Source of the DNA: JAERML01 sp035687895
GTDB taxonomy: Bacteria > Bacteroidota > Ignavibacteria > UBA10030 > UBA6906
Length of the DNA: 7,314 nt
Assembly: GCA_035687895.1 (NCBI GenBank)
Contig: DASRUE010000241.1
Coordinates: 1 to 7,314 of the forward strand
Reading direction: 5' to 3'
In this document: piece after piece, positions 1-5,719 of the stretch
Numbering within the stretch: position 1 is the stretch's first letter
How the letters are laid out: every line of letters starts with the position of its first letter
Position numbers and translations under genes: made by a program
Notes under the pieces: generated by a model
What the model saw: the letters and a program-made list of their open reading frames with translations, nothing else
The model's database searches: none
What the model was told of the DNA's origin: nothing

Positions 1-117
1 GTCAAGGACTTCCCGGTTATTGTCACGATGGACTCGCATGGCAATAGCCTTCATGCCGACGTCGAGAAGGCATCAGCGAAGGAACTGGCAAAATTCGCCG
101 ACCCTGTGACTCTGTAA
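1..117 (+). CDS. C-terminal end of a gene, probably class I fumarate hydratase (partial)
   Basis: The first reading frame is open from the window edge to a TAA at 115-117 and gives 38 residues. The segment has the pattern DFPVIVTMDSHGNSLHADV, in which an acidic-Phe-Pro stretch is followed by a beta strand and D-x-x-G-N. This resembles the extreme C-terminus of class I (iron-sulfur) fumarases, where a similar FP...DxxGN segment follows the beta domain. The enzyme would convert fumarate and malate in the TCA cycle in the cytoplasm. The identification rests on a short tail recalled from the family, so it is moderate at best. The catalytic cysteines and the start lie outside the window. The next gene begins 12 bases downstream, so the two may be co-transcribed. 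Confidence 0.45.
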   Translation, partial: VKDFPVIVTMDSHGNSLHADVEKASAKELAKFADPVTL

Positions 118-129
118 GGCAGCGCACGT

Positions 130-480
130 ATGGGACGCGGCAACACGCTTTCGGAAAACTACCAGCGCATCTGGAGGACCGTGTCCCGCATCCCGAAAGG
201 CAAAGTCGCCAGCTATGGACTGGTCGCCTCGTGTAGTGGACTCCCCCGTCGTGCGCGACTTGTCGGCACCGCGTTGCGGAACGCTCCCCCCGGAGTTGAT
301 ATTCCCTGGCACCGGGTAATCAATGCGCAGGGTCGGATCTCGCTTCCCAGATCGAGCGTTGCCTATGAGCGCCAGCGCTCGCTGCTCGCAAAGGAAGGGA
401 TCCTCCTTCTCGGCGGAAAAGTCGATCTGCAAAAGCACGGCTGGAAGAGGGGGCGGAAATCAACGTCAGCAAGACTCTAA
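130..480 (+). CDS. Alkyltransferase-like protein (ATL, MGMT homologue with Trp for Cys)
   Basis: This 116-residue protein matches the C-terminal DNA-binding domain of O6-alkylguanine-DNA alkyltransferase. Visible landmarks are IPKGKVASYG (21-30) with the conserved Tyr29, the helix-turn-helix segment with PRRARLVGTALR (39-50) containing the arginine-finger region, and IPWHRVINAQGRI (58-70). True alkyltransferases carry PCHRV at the last site. Here it is PWHRV with Trp60, which defines the ATL subfamily. Known members (E. coli YbaZ, S. pombe Atl1) cannot transfer the alkyl group. They bind and flip O6-alkylguanine and pass the lesion to nucleotide excision repair. The length fits a single-domain ATL. 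There is no clear Shine-Dalgarno before ATG 130, but the start matches the expected N-terminus. The C-terminal tail from about residue 100 is Lys/Arg-rich. Confidence 0.87.
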   Translation: MGRGNTLSENYQRIWRTVSRIPKGKVASYGLVASCSGLPRRARLVGTALRNAPPGVDIPWHRVINAQGRISLPRSSVAYERQRSLLAKEGILLLGGKVDLQKHGWKRGRKSTSARL

Positions 481-503
481 CTTCGCATCTCCTCAGTACC
501 AAC

Positions 504-2159
504 ATGCGCCCTGGCTTCTTGATTCTTTGTCTGCTTACAATTCCATTCATGTACTTATTTGCTCAACCTGCCGACATCGTGTTCGTCAACGGGAAGGTAT
601 GGACAGTGGATCCCGAACTGCCCACCGCTGAGGCTGTTGCGATACGTGGTGAGAAAATCATAGCGGTCGGGAGTAATGTCGATATCCGAGCGTTCGCCGG
701 TTCTAATACGGAGGTCATCGATCTCAAGAAAAAACGTGTGCTTCCGGGGTTCATAGACAACCATACCCATTTCATGAGCGGTGGGTTTCAACTGGCGAAC
801 GTGGATCTCCGTAATGCAAAGAGCGAAGCGGAATTTGCGCAGCGTATAAGAGAGCGTGGAGAGAAGTACCCCGATCGATGGATCACCGGTGGGGACTGGG
901 ATCATGATAACTGGCCCGGAGGTAACCTCCCAACAAAGGAAATGATCGACCGCTTTACTGCAACGACACCGGTATTCGTCAGCCGGTACGACGGCCACAT
1001 GGCACTTGCAAACAGCTACGTACTAAAGCTTGCGGGCATTACACGGGATACACCCGATCCCCCCGGTGGGACAATTGTCAAGGACAAGACCTCGGGAGAG
1101 CCCACTGGTATTCTCAAAGACGAGGCGATGAGTTACGTCTGGAAGCACGTTCCCGATCCCGGGGAGAGTGAGATGATGGACGCAGCGCGGCGGGCGCTTA
1201 CCGAGGCACGGATGTGGGGTGTGACCAGCATTCAGGATATTTCGTCCATTGCTGACGTGGAAATCTACAAGAAGCTGAAGGCGAGTGGTGAACTGACTGC
1301 GCGCTTCTTTTGCCGTTTCCCCATTGCGACGACAGAACAATTTATCGCGCAGGGGATCAGAGTCAGGACCGGAGATGAATGGGTCCGTCTCGGCTCGCTG
1401 AAGGCATTTGCCGATGGCTCGCTTGGTTCAACAACGGCCCTCTTCTTCGAACCATTCATCAACGATTCCACCACACATGGACTGCCGAGCGACATCGTCC
1501 TGAATGGAAGGTTAGAAAAATGGGCTCTCGCTGCCGACAGGGCGGGTTTGCAGTTGAGCATACATGCCATCGGCGACAGTGCCAACAGTCTGATGCTCGA
1601 CCTTTTTGAAAGGATCATAGCGCAGAATCCAAACTGGGACAGACGGTTTCGAATCGAACACGCACAGCACATTCATCCGAAGGATTTCGCACGGTTCGCC
1701 CGTCTTAATGTAATAGCGTCGGTTCAGCCATACCACGCCATCGACGATGGGCGCTGGGCCGAAGGTCGTATCGGTTACGAACGCTGCAAGACCACCTATC
1801 CGTTCCGGACATTCATCAACAGTGGGGTGAAAATGTGCTTTGGCAGCGACTGGACAGTTGCTCCGATCAACCCACTCTTCGGTATCTACGCGGCCGTTAC
1901 CCGCCGTACCACCGATGGCGCAAACCCAAATGGCTGGATCCCTGAACAGAAGATCACCGTTGCAGAGGCGATCGAGGCCTACACTATTAACAACGCGTAC
2001 GCAGCGTTCGAGGAAAAGGAGAAAGGTTCCATCTCTGTCGGGAAGATGGCAGACCTGGTTGTGCTCTCGGATGATATCCTCTCTATAGATCCCGTTGCGA
2101 TCGAGAAGGTACAAGTGGAGATGACGGTTGTTGCAGGGACGCTCGTCTACAGGCGGTAG
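504..2159 (+). CDS. Exported amidohydrolase, YtcJ-like (amidohydrolase family 3)
   Basis: A 551-residue metal-dependent hydrolase. The N-terminus is hydrophobic (MRPGFLILCLLTIPFMYLFA, residues 1-20) and is followed by QPADIVFVNGKVWTVD, so I read residues 1 to about 20 as a signal peptide and the enzyme as periplasmic or membrane-attached. Metal-site motifs appear in order: PGFIDNHTHF with H87/H89, GSLKAFADGSLGS around K300, SIHAIGD with H354, RIEHAQHI with H386, and FGSDWTVAPINP with D449. The protein closes with the small beta domain that ends amidohydrolases (GSISVGKMADLVVL, 508-521). The set is complete, so the enzyme should be active. YtcJ-family substrates are poorly known and include amides, N-substituted formamides and related compounds, so none is proposed. 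No Shine-Dalgarno is obvious before ATG 504, which lies 23 bases after the ATL stop. Confidence 0.9.
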   Translation: MRPGFLILCLLTIPFMYLFAQPADIVFVNGKVWTVDPELPTAEAVAIRGEKIIAVGSNVDIRAFAGSNTEVIDLKKKRVLPGFIDNHTHFMSGGFQLANVDLRNAKSEAEFAQRIRERGEKYPDRWITGGDWDHDNWPGGNLPTKEMIDRFTATTPVFVSRYDGHMALANSYVLKLAGITRDTPDPPGGTIVKDKTSGEPTGILKDEAMSYVWKHVPDPGESEMMDAARRALTEARMWGVTSIQDISSIADVEIYKKLKASGELTARFFCRFPIATTEQFIAQGIRVRTGDEWVRLGSLKAFADGSLGSTTALFFEPFINDSTTHGLPSDIVLNGRLEKWALAADRAGLQLSIHAIGDSANSLMLDLFERIIAQNPNWDRRFRIEHAQHIHPKDFARFARLNVIASVQPYHAIDDGRWAEGRIGYERCKTTYPFRTFINSGVKMCFGSDWTVAPINPLFGIYAAVTRRTTDGANPNGWIPEQKITVAEAIEAYTINNAYAAFEEKEKGSISVGKMADLVVLSDDILSIDPVAIEKVQVEMTVVAGTLVYRR

Positions 2160-2225
2160 CCGGAGTTCTCCATACCACACTTCAGTTTCCAATCATCATT
2201 TCTTACTCTTACGCGGAGACCATTG

Positions 2226-2338
2226 ATGATCCGATCGCTCATTGCTTCGCTTGTTCTCGTTTCGTGTTTGAATTCGGCCCGGACGGGAAGGTGACCCGGG
2301 TGAAGACAGGAGAAAACTATATCTATCCAAAACGATAG
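2226..2338 (+). pseudogene. Remnant: lipoprotein start joined out of frame to another gene's tail
   Basis: This is the only sizeable gap between the two hydrolases and it holds two gene ends. ATG 2226 has a GGAG at 2215-2218 and reads MIRSLIASLVLVSC, a charged start, hydrophobic run and textbook lipobox LVSC, but it stops at 2292-2294 after 22 codons. A different frame (from about 2264 to TAG 2336-2338) reads VFEFGPDGKVTRVKTGENY and then IYPKR. That looks like the closing beta strands of a secreted hydrolase, for example the C-terminal domain seen after some beta-lactamase-type serine hydrolases. The simplest reading is that one lipoprotein gene lost nearly all of its middle, with a junction near 2264-2270. 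The family of the lost gene is a guess. A real 22-residue lipoprotein cannot be excluded. Confidence 0.55.
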
Positions 2339-2345
2339 GGTAACC

Positions 2346-4070
2346 ATGCGAATCAAGCTCGGGAGTCTTCACCACGTAAAGCGAGTGTCCTGGGTGATCT
2401 TGCCACTCTTCCTTTTGGCGTCCTTCTCCTGTTCCCGCGAGGCTGATTATGATCTGATCATACGGCACGGGCTGATCTATGATGGGAGTGGGTCGTCGCC
2501 GTTCGAAGGGGACATTGCATTCAACGCAGATACGATTGCTGCGGTCGGTGTGTTTTCCAATGTTCGTGGTCGCACAGAAATCAACGCCCGTGGTCTTGCC
2601 ATAGCACCGGGTTTCATCAACATGCTAAGTTGGGCGACGGAGACATTGATCGAGGATGGGGAGTCACAGAGCGACATCCGGCAAGGGGTGACGTTGGAGG
2701 TGTTTGGGGAAGGATGGTCGATGGGCCCCCTGAACGATGCGATGAAAAAGGAAGCAGTGGAGCAAATGGGGGACATCAAGTATGAGATCAAATGGACAAC
2801 GCTTGGAGAATACCTCGACTATCTCGTTCAGAAGGGTGTCTCTACAAATGTCGCGTCGTTCGTGGGAGCAACGACCGTGCGGATACACGAGCTTGGTTAT
2901 GAGGACCGGTCACCAACTCCGGAAGAACTCGAACGGATGAAGGGCCTCGTCCGACATGCGATGGAGGAGGGGGCGCTTGGTGTCGGCTCGTCGCTGATTT
3001 ATGCACCGGCGTTCTACGCAAAAACGGATGAGCTCGTTGCGCTGTGTGCAGTAGCCGCGGAATACAACGGGATGTACATCTCTCACATGCGGAGCGAAGG
3101 GAATCGTCTGCTCGAAGCGATTGATGAGCTTGTTATGATTGCGCGGGGGGCGCGCATCCCTGCAGAGATCTATCATCTGAAGGCGGCAGGGGAGTCGAAC
3201 TGGGGAAAGCTTGACGCTGCCGTGAAAAGAATCGAAGCGGCACGCGCAGAAGGGCTCATGATTACCGCCGACATGTATGTCTACACAGCGGGCGCCACAG
3301 GACTCGACGCATCGATGCCACCATGGGTTCAAGAAGGTGGATTACAGGCATGGAAGGCTCGCCTGAAAGACCCTGCAGTCCGGCGGAAGGTGAAGGAGGA
3401 GATGTCAAAGCCAACCGATGCATGGGAGAACTTCTATGTTGCAAGCGGATCTCCAGAGAAAATTGTGCTGGTCGGTTTCAAGACCGATTCACTGAAGTAT
3501 CTGACAGGGAAGACGCTCGCGGAGGTGGCGGCAATGCGGAAAACGTCGCCGCAGGAAACAGCAATGGATCTCGTGATTCAGGATGACAGCCGGGTCGGGA
3601 CGGTCTACTTCCTGATGTCTGAAGAGAATGTTAAGAAAGAGGTTGCGCTGCCGTGGGTGAGTTTTGGGTCGGATGCCGAATCGATGGCGCCTGAAGGGGT
3701 CTTCATGAAGTCGAATCCCCACCCTCGTGCATACGGCAACTTCGCACGGCTACTCGGCAAGTACGTGCGGGACGAGAATCTCGTCCCCCTGGAGGAAGCG
3801 ATTCGGCGTCTGACGTTGTTTCCGGCTACCAACCTCAAACTGAACCGCCGTGGTCTTCTTGCCAAAGGCAATTATGCCGATGTCGTGGTATTTGATCCTG
3901 CCTACATCAAGGATAACGCTACCTTCGACAAGCCACACCAGTTCTCAACCGGCGTCCAACATGTGTTTGTGAACGGTGTCCAGGTGCTCGCAGATGGCAA
4001 GCATACCGGCGCCAAACCCGGACGCGTCGTGCGGGGTCCGGGGTGGAAACCAAAGGCAGCGACTAGGTAG
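2346..4070 (+). CDS. D-aminoacylase / N-acyl-D-amino-acid deacylase family lipoprotein, HxH-less
   Basis: A 574-residue amidohydrolase-superfamily protein. Residues 11-28 (VKRVSWVILPLFLLASFS) followed by Cys29 look like a lipoprotein signal, though the -2 Phe makes the lipobox imperfect. The body follows D-aminoacylase order: YDLIIRHGLIYDGSG (35-49), APGFIN (87-92), DIRQGVTLEVFGEGWS (110-125), MYISHMRSEG with H247, EIYHLKAAGESNWGK with H277, VSFGSDAESMAP with D443, and the closing GLLAKGNYADVVVFDP (503-518). In classical members APGFID is followed by HxH, and GVT...GNCG supplies a bridging Cys. Here these are N-M-L-S-W and G-E-G-W, so three usual metal ligands are missing. The likely role is deacylation or amide hydrolysis outside the cytoplasm, with substrate unknown. 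It starts 7 bases after the remnant's stop. Confidence 0.85.
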   Translation: MRIKLGSLHHVKRVSWVILPLFLLASFSCSREADYDLIIRHGLIYDGSGSSPFEGDIAFNADTIAAVGVFSNVRGRTEINARGLAIAPGFINMLSWATETLIEDGESQSDIRQGVTLEVFGEGWSMGPLNDAMKKEAVEQMGDIKYEIKWTTLGEYLDYLVQKGVSTNVASFVGATTVRIHELGYEDRSPTPEELERMKGLVRHAMEEGALGVGSSLIYAPAFYAKTDELVALCAVAAEYNGMYISHMRSEGNRLLEAIDELVMIARGARIPAEIYHLKAAGESNWGKLDAAVKRIEAARAEGLMITADMYVYTAGATGLDASMPPWVQEGGLQAWKARLKDPAVRRKVKEEMSKPTDAWENFYVASGSPEKIVLVGFKTDSLKYLTGKTLAEVAAMRKTSPQETAMDLVIQDDSRVGTVYFLMSEENVKKEVALPWVSFGSDAESMAPEGVFMKSNPHPRAYGNFARLLGKYVRDENLVPLEEAIRRLTLFPATNLKLNRRGLLAKGNYADVVVFDPAYIKDNATFDKPHQFSTGVQHVFVNGVQVLADGKHTGAKPGRVVRGPGWKPKAATR

Positions 4071-4106
4071 CCTTTCGCGCTGCAACCAGGAAAAGAATCG
4101 ACAACT

Positions 4107-4113
4107 AAAGGAG
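4107..4113 (+). promoter_or_regulatory. Shine-Dalgarno deciding the TTG start of the TerC gene
   Basis: AAAGGAG at 4107-4113 lies 7 bases before TTG 4121. It is the strongest ribosome binding site in the window and supports TTG as the start: the next ATG (4126) is in another frame. The resulting N-terminus, MEWISDPQAWIAL, is normal for TerC proteins. Confidence 0.75.
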
Positions 4114-4120
4114 ACTGACA

Positions 4121-4882
4121 TTGGAATGGATCAGCGACCCCCAGGCGTGGATTGCCCTTGTTACGCTAACAGCATTGGAGATCGTCCTCGGCATCGACAA
4201 CATCATCTTCATTTCCATTCTTGCGGGGAAGTTGCCTCACAACGAACAGGCAAAGGCCCGCACCCTTGGCCTGACCCTTGCCATGTTCACCCGCATCGCA
4301 CTTCTTTTCTCACTCACGATCATCATGCGGTTGACGGCCCCGTTGTTTACCGTGCTGGGGAACGAAATCTCGGGACGCGACATCATCCTCATTGTCGGGG
4401 GTCTCTTCCTGATTGCCAAGAGCACGCATGAAATCCACGAGAAACTGGAGGGGGATGAAGGAAAAACGTCGAGAAAGGTGACGGCCTCGTTTGCCAGCGT
4501 CATCATTCAAATCATGCTGCTCGACATTGTCTTCTCCCTCGATTCCGTTATTACGGCCATCGGCATGGCAAGCGCGTTGGGCATCATGGTGATCGCTGTC
4601 GTCATCGCCGTCATTTTCATGATGATCTTTGCCGGCGCTATCAGCGATTTCGTCCAGAAGCGTCCGACCATCAAGATGCTGGCGCTCAGTTTCCTTTTGC
4701 TCATTGGCGTGGCACTCATTGCGGAGGGATTTGACCAGCACATCCCGAAAGGTTACATCTACTTTGCCATGGCGTTCTCGGTGTTTGTGGAGATGCTGAA
4801 CCTGAAACTGCGCGGACGTGCGATTGAACCGCTGAAGCTCCGTGAGCCCATCGTAGAGGAAGCTCGCTCGAGGAAGCGTTGA
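4121..4882 (+). CDS. TerC-family integral membrane protein (likely metal ion exporter)
   Basis: A 253-residue, strongly hydrophobic protein with about seven membrane segments (roughly 9-33, 48-70, 86-100, 122-148, 151-178, 185-203, 212-229). The two family signatures are both present: ALEIVLGIDNIIFISIL (18-34) and IMLLDIVFSLDSVITAIGM (131-149). Their acidic residues (E20, D26, D135, D141) sit inside membrane helices and are the expected ion ligands. TerC/Alx proteins have been linked to manganese export and to tellurite resistance, and some help load metal onto secreted enzymes. A link to the metallo-hydrolases just upstream is possible but unproven. Translation starts at TTG 4121 with a strong ribosome binding site. 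The C-terminus is a short charged tail (EEARSRKR), without CBS or CorC domains. No yybP-ykoY-type leader fits in the 50 bases before the gene. Confidence 0.92.
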   Translation: MEWISDPQAWIALVTLTALEIVLGIDNIIFISILAGKLPHNEQAKARTLGLTLAMFTRIALLFSLTIIMRLTAPLFTVLGNEISGRDIILIVGGLFLIAKSTHEIHEKLEGDEGKTSRKVTASFASVIIQIMLLDIVFSLDSVITAIGMASALGIMVIAVVIAVIFMMIFAGAISDFVQKRPTIKMLALSFLLLIGVALIAEGFDQHIPKGYIYFAMAFSVFVEMLNLKLRGRAIEPLKLREPIVEEARSRKR

Positions 4883-4908
4883 AGTCGGAGAAATCTGAAT
4901 ACCCGGTC

Positions 4909-4937
4909 TTGCAATTCGCACTCATTTTGGATTAATT
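4909..4937 (+). promoter_or_regulatory. Weak candidate promoter before the ferredoxin gene
   Basis: TTGCAA (4909-4914) and TTAATT (4932-4937) are separated by 17 bases, in the AT-richer part of the 99-base gap between the TerC and ferredoxin genes. Matches to a sigma-70 consensus are partial (4/6 and 3/6), so this is only a suggestion that the ferredoxin has its own transcript. Confidence 0.25.
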
Positions 4938-4981
4938 CTTTCATAAGGAACTGTTCTCTCTCACGTCAGGAGTGAAAGACG

Positions 4982-5383
4982 ATGTCAGACGAAGGCGTGC
5001 AATCCTCCGCCCCCGCCGCACCTTTACCCAAGGCGAAGAAACGTCCGAAAGAACTTGCCGTCATCAACCAGGCAGGATGTACAGGCTGTGAGGTGTGCAT
5101 TGAGTTCTGCCCCGTGGATTGCATCCTCACCGTACCGGGACCGGAGTACGATCAGCACAAGAAACTCGTGGAGATTGACCTCGATATATGCATCGGCTGC
5201 AAGCTTTGTGTGAAGTACTGTCCGTGGGAAACGATCGAGATGATACCGAGTGGCGAATCACTCCAGGTCGCGCAGGCCTGGACGGAGCGATCGGTGTTGC
5301 CGCACGCCGAGTGGATACGGGGGACAGGTATTGAGATCGTAGAGACGGGGCCTCTCCCGTTGCCGGGTTCGAAAGTGAACTGA
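4982..5383 (+). CDS. 2[4Fe-4S] ferredoxin
   Basis: A 133-residue soluble electron carrier. Two complete cluster motifs are visible: CTGCEVCIEFCP (C33, C36, C39, C43) and CIGCKLCVKYCP (C70, C73, C76, C80), each with the Pro after the last Cys. About 26 residues separate the motifs (44-69), longer than in clostridial ferredoxins, and include a loop PGPEYDQHKK. An extra Cys47 follows the first motif. The N-terminal 22 residues are rich in Ala, Pro and Lys and look disordered. The last 50 residues form a cysteine-free extension of unknown role. It would carry low-potential electrons in the cytoplasm, with unknown partners. The start at ATG 4982 has AGGAGTG at 4968-4974. A candidate terminator directly follows, so it is probably transcribed as a unit ending here. 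Confidence 0.92.
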   Translation: MSDEGVQSSAPAAPLPKAKKRPKELAVINQAGCTGCEVCIEFCPVDCILTVPGPEYDQHKKLVEIDLDICIGCKLCVKYCPWETIEMIPSGESLQVAQAWTERSVLPHAEWIRGTGIEIVETGPLPLPGSKVN

Positions 5384-5392
5384 GCAAGAGAG

Positions 5393-5434
5393 GGGAGAGA
5401 GCGATTCACGCGTTGATTCTCGTTCCCGTTTTTT
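5393..5434 (+). terminator. Probable intrinsic terminator after the ferredoxin
   Basis: GGGAGAGAG (5393-5401) can pair with CTCGTTCCC (5419-5427), with one G-U pair and one A-G mismatch. Six T residues (5429-5434) follow one base later. The stem is imperfect but its position 10 bases after the ferredoxin stop is right. Confidence 0.55.
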
Positions 5435-5461
5435 GTACCATTGTTCTATCGTTTGAAGTAT

Positions 5462-5488
5462 GCTGGCGTAGCTCAGTTGGTAGAGCAG
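5462..5488 (+). pseudogene. 5' part of a broken tRNA-Thr copy
   Basis: These 27 bases are identical to 5517-5543, the acceptor 5' strand, D arm and first anticodon-stem base of the intact tRNA-Thr downstream. Identity extends two bases upstream (5460-5461). The copy stops abruptly where the inverted repeat at 5489-5500 begins. It lacks the anticodon and cannot be a tRNA by itself. Confidence 0.9.
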
Positions 5489-5500
5489 TCCCGATGCCGC
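5489..5500 (+). repeat. Left 12-bp inverted repeat
   Basis: TCCCGATGCCGC, a perfect reverse complement of 5595-5606. It replaces the anticodon-stem sequence that should follow base 5488 in a normal copy of this tRNA. Confidence 0.85.
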
Positions 5501-5516
5501 CACAAAATTTGACCAT

Positions 5517-5589
5517 GCTGGCGTAGCTCAGTTGGTAGAGCAGCTGATTCGTAATCAGCAGGTCAGGAGTTCAAGTCTCCTCGCCAGCT
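5517..5589 (+). tRNA. tRNA-Thr (anticodon CGU), intact
   Basis: A full cloverleaf of 73 bases can be drawn. Acceptor GCTGGCG (5517-5523) pairs perfectly with CGCCAGC (5582-5588). The D arm is GCTC/GAGC around AGTTGGTA (5526-5541). The anticodon stem GCTGA/TCAGC (5543-5547, 5555-5559) encloses the loop TTCGTAA with anticodon CGT at 5550-5552. The variable loop is AGGTC. The T arm AGGAG/CTCCT encloses TTCAAGT (5565-5581). The discriminator is T5589 and CCA is not encoded. Anticodon CGU reads ACG, threonine. The tRNA lies inside a broken copy of itself and upstream of the terminator at 5660-5685. Confidence 0.95.
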
Positions 5590-5594
5590 CGAGA

Positions 5595-5606
5595 GCGGCA
5601 TCGGGA
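5595..5606 (+). repeat. Right 12-bp inverted repeat
   Basis: GCGGCATCGGGA, a perfect reverse complement of 5489-5500. It is immediately followed by the 3' part of the broken tRNA copy. Confidence 0.85.
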
Positions 5607-5645
5607 TAATCAGCAGGTCAGGAGTTCAAGTCTCCTCGCCAGCTC
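5607..5645 (+). pseudogene. 3' part of a broken tRNA-Thr copy
   Basis: These 39 bases are identical to 5552-5590, running from the last anticodon base through the anticodon-stem 3' strand, T arm, acceptor 3' strand and discriminator to one base beyond the tRNA. Joined to 5462-5488 the two parts would still lack eight bases (equivalents of 5544-5551, most of the 5' anticodon stem, the start of the loop and two anticodon bases). Precise removal of the insert therefore would not give a working tRNA-Thr. Confidence 0.9.
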
Positions 5646-5659
5646 AGGACATTAGAGAT

Positions 5660-5685
5660 CCCACCGAAAGGTGGGTTCTTTTTTT
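5660..5685 (+). terminator. Intrinsic terminator after the tRNA region
   Basis: CCCACC (5660-5665) pairs perfectly with GGTGGG (5670-5675) across a GAAA tetraloop, followed by TTCTTTTTTT (5676-5685). This is a textbook rho-independent terminator for the tRNA transcript. Confidence 0.9.
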
Positions 5686-5719
5686 CACGCAACAATTCAT
5701 CCAATAACCAGACACAACC

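Larger units (their letters stand above)
5489..5606 (+). repeat. 118-nt insert with 12-bp terminal inverted repeats carrying an intact tRNA
   Basis: TCCCGATGCCGC at 5489-5500 is the exact reverse complement of GCGGCATCGGGA at 5595-5606. The outer ends of these repeats coincide exactly with the points where the broken tRNA copy stops (5488) and resumes (5607). Between them lie a 16-base spacer (5501-5516), the complete tRNA-Thr and a 5-base spacer (5590-5594). The layout resembles a tiny element with terminal inverted repeats that brought an intact tRNA into another copy of the same tRNA. No target-site duplication is visible at the edges. An origin by replication template switching, or an assembly error, would leave a similar picture. 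Confidence 0.6.

Noticed and set aside
1512..2192. Long open frame on the minus strand opposite the YtcJ-type gene
   Set aside because: It overlaps a gene with complete family motifs, shows no recognisable domain itself, and reads as a shadow of the codon structure on the + strand.
4071..4120. Manganese (yybP-ykoY) riboswitch before the TerC gene
   Set aside because: Only 50 bases separate the genes, too little for the two-arm aptamer plus expression platform, and no such fold is visible.
4310..4921. Minus-strand open frame of about 200 codons opposite the TerC gene
   Set aside because: The translation is very rich in His, Asp, Asn and Arg, as expected for the antisense of a membrane protein, and the + strand has both TerC signatures.
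4961..4975. Short hairpin (TCAC/GTGA) that might hide the ferredoxin ribosome binding site
   Set aside because: Only four base pairs, expected by chance and unlikely to be stable.
5489..5606. Group I intron in a tRNA
   Set aside because: 118 nt is too short for a group I core, the content is another tRNA, and joining the flanks does not restore the anticodon arm.
5460..5645. Small CRISPR-like array suggested by the repeats
   Set aside because: The repeated segments are parts of one tRNA gene, with unequal lengths and a nested order, and no cas gene is present.
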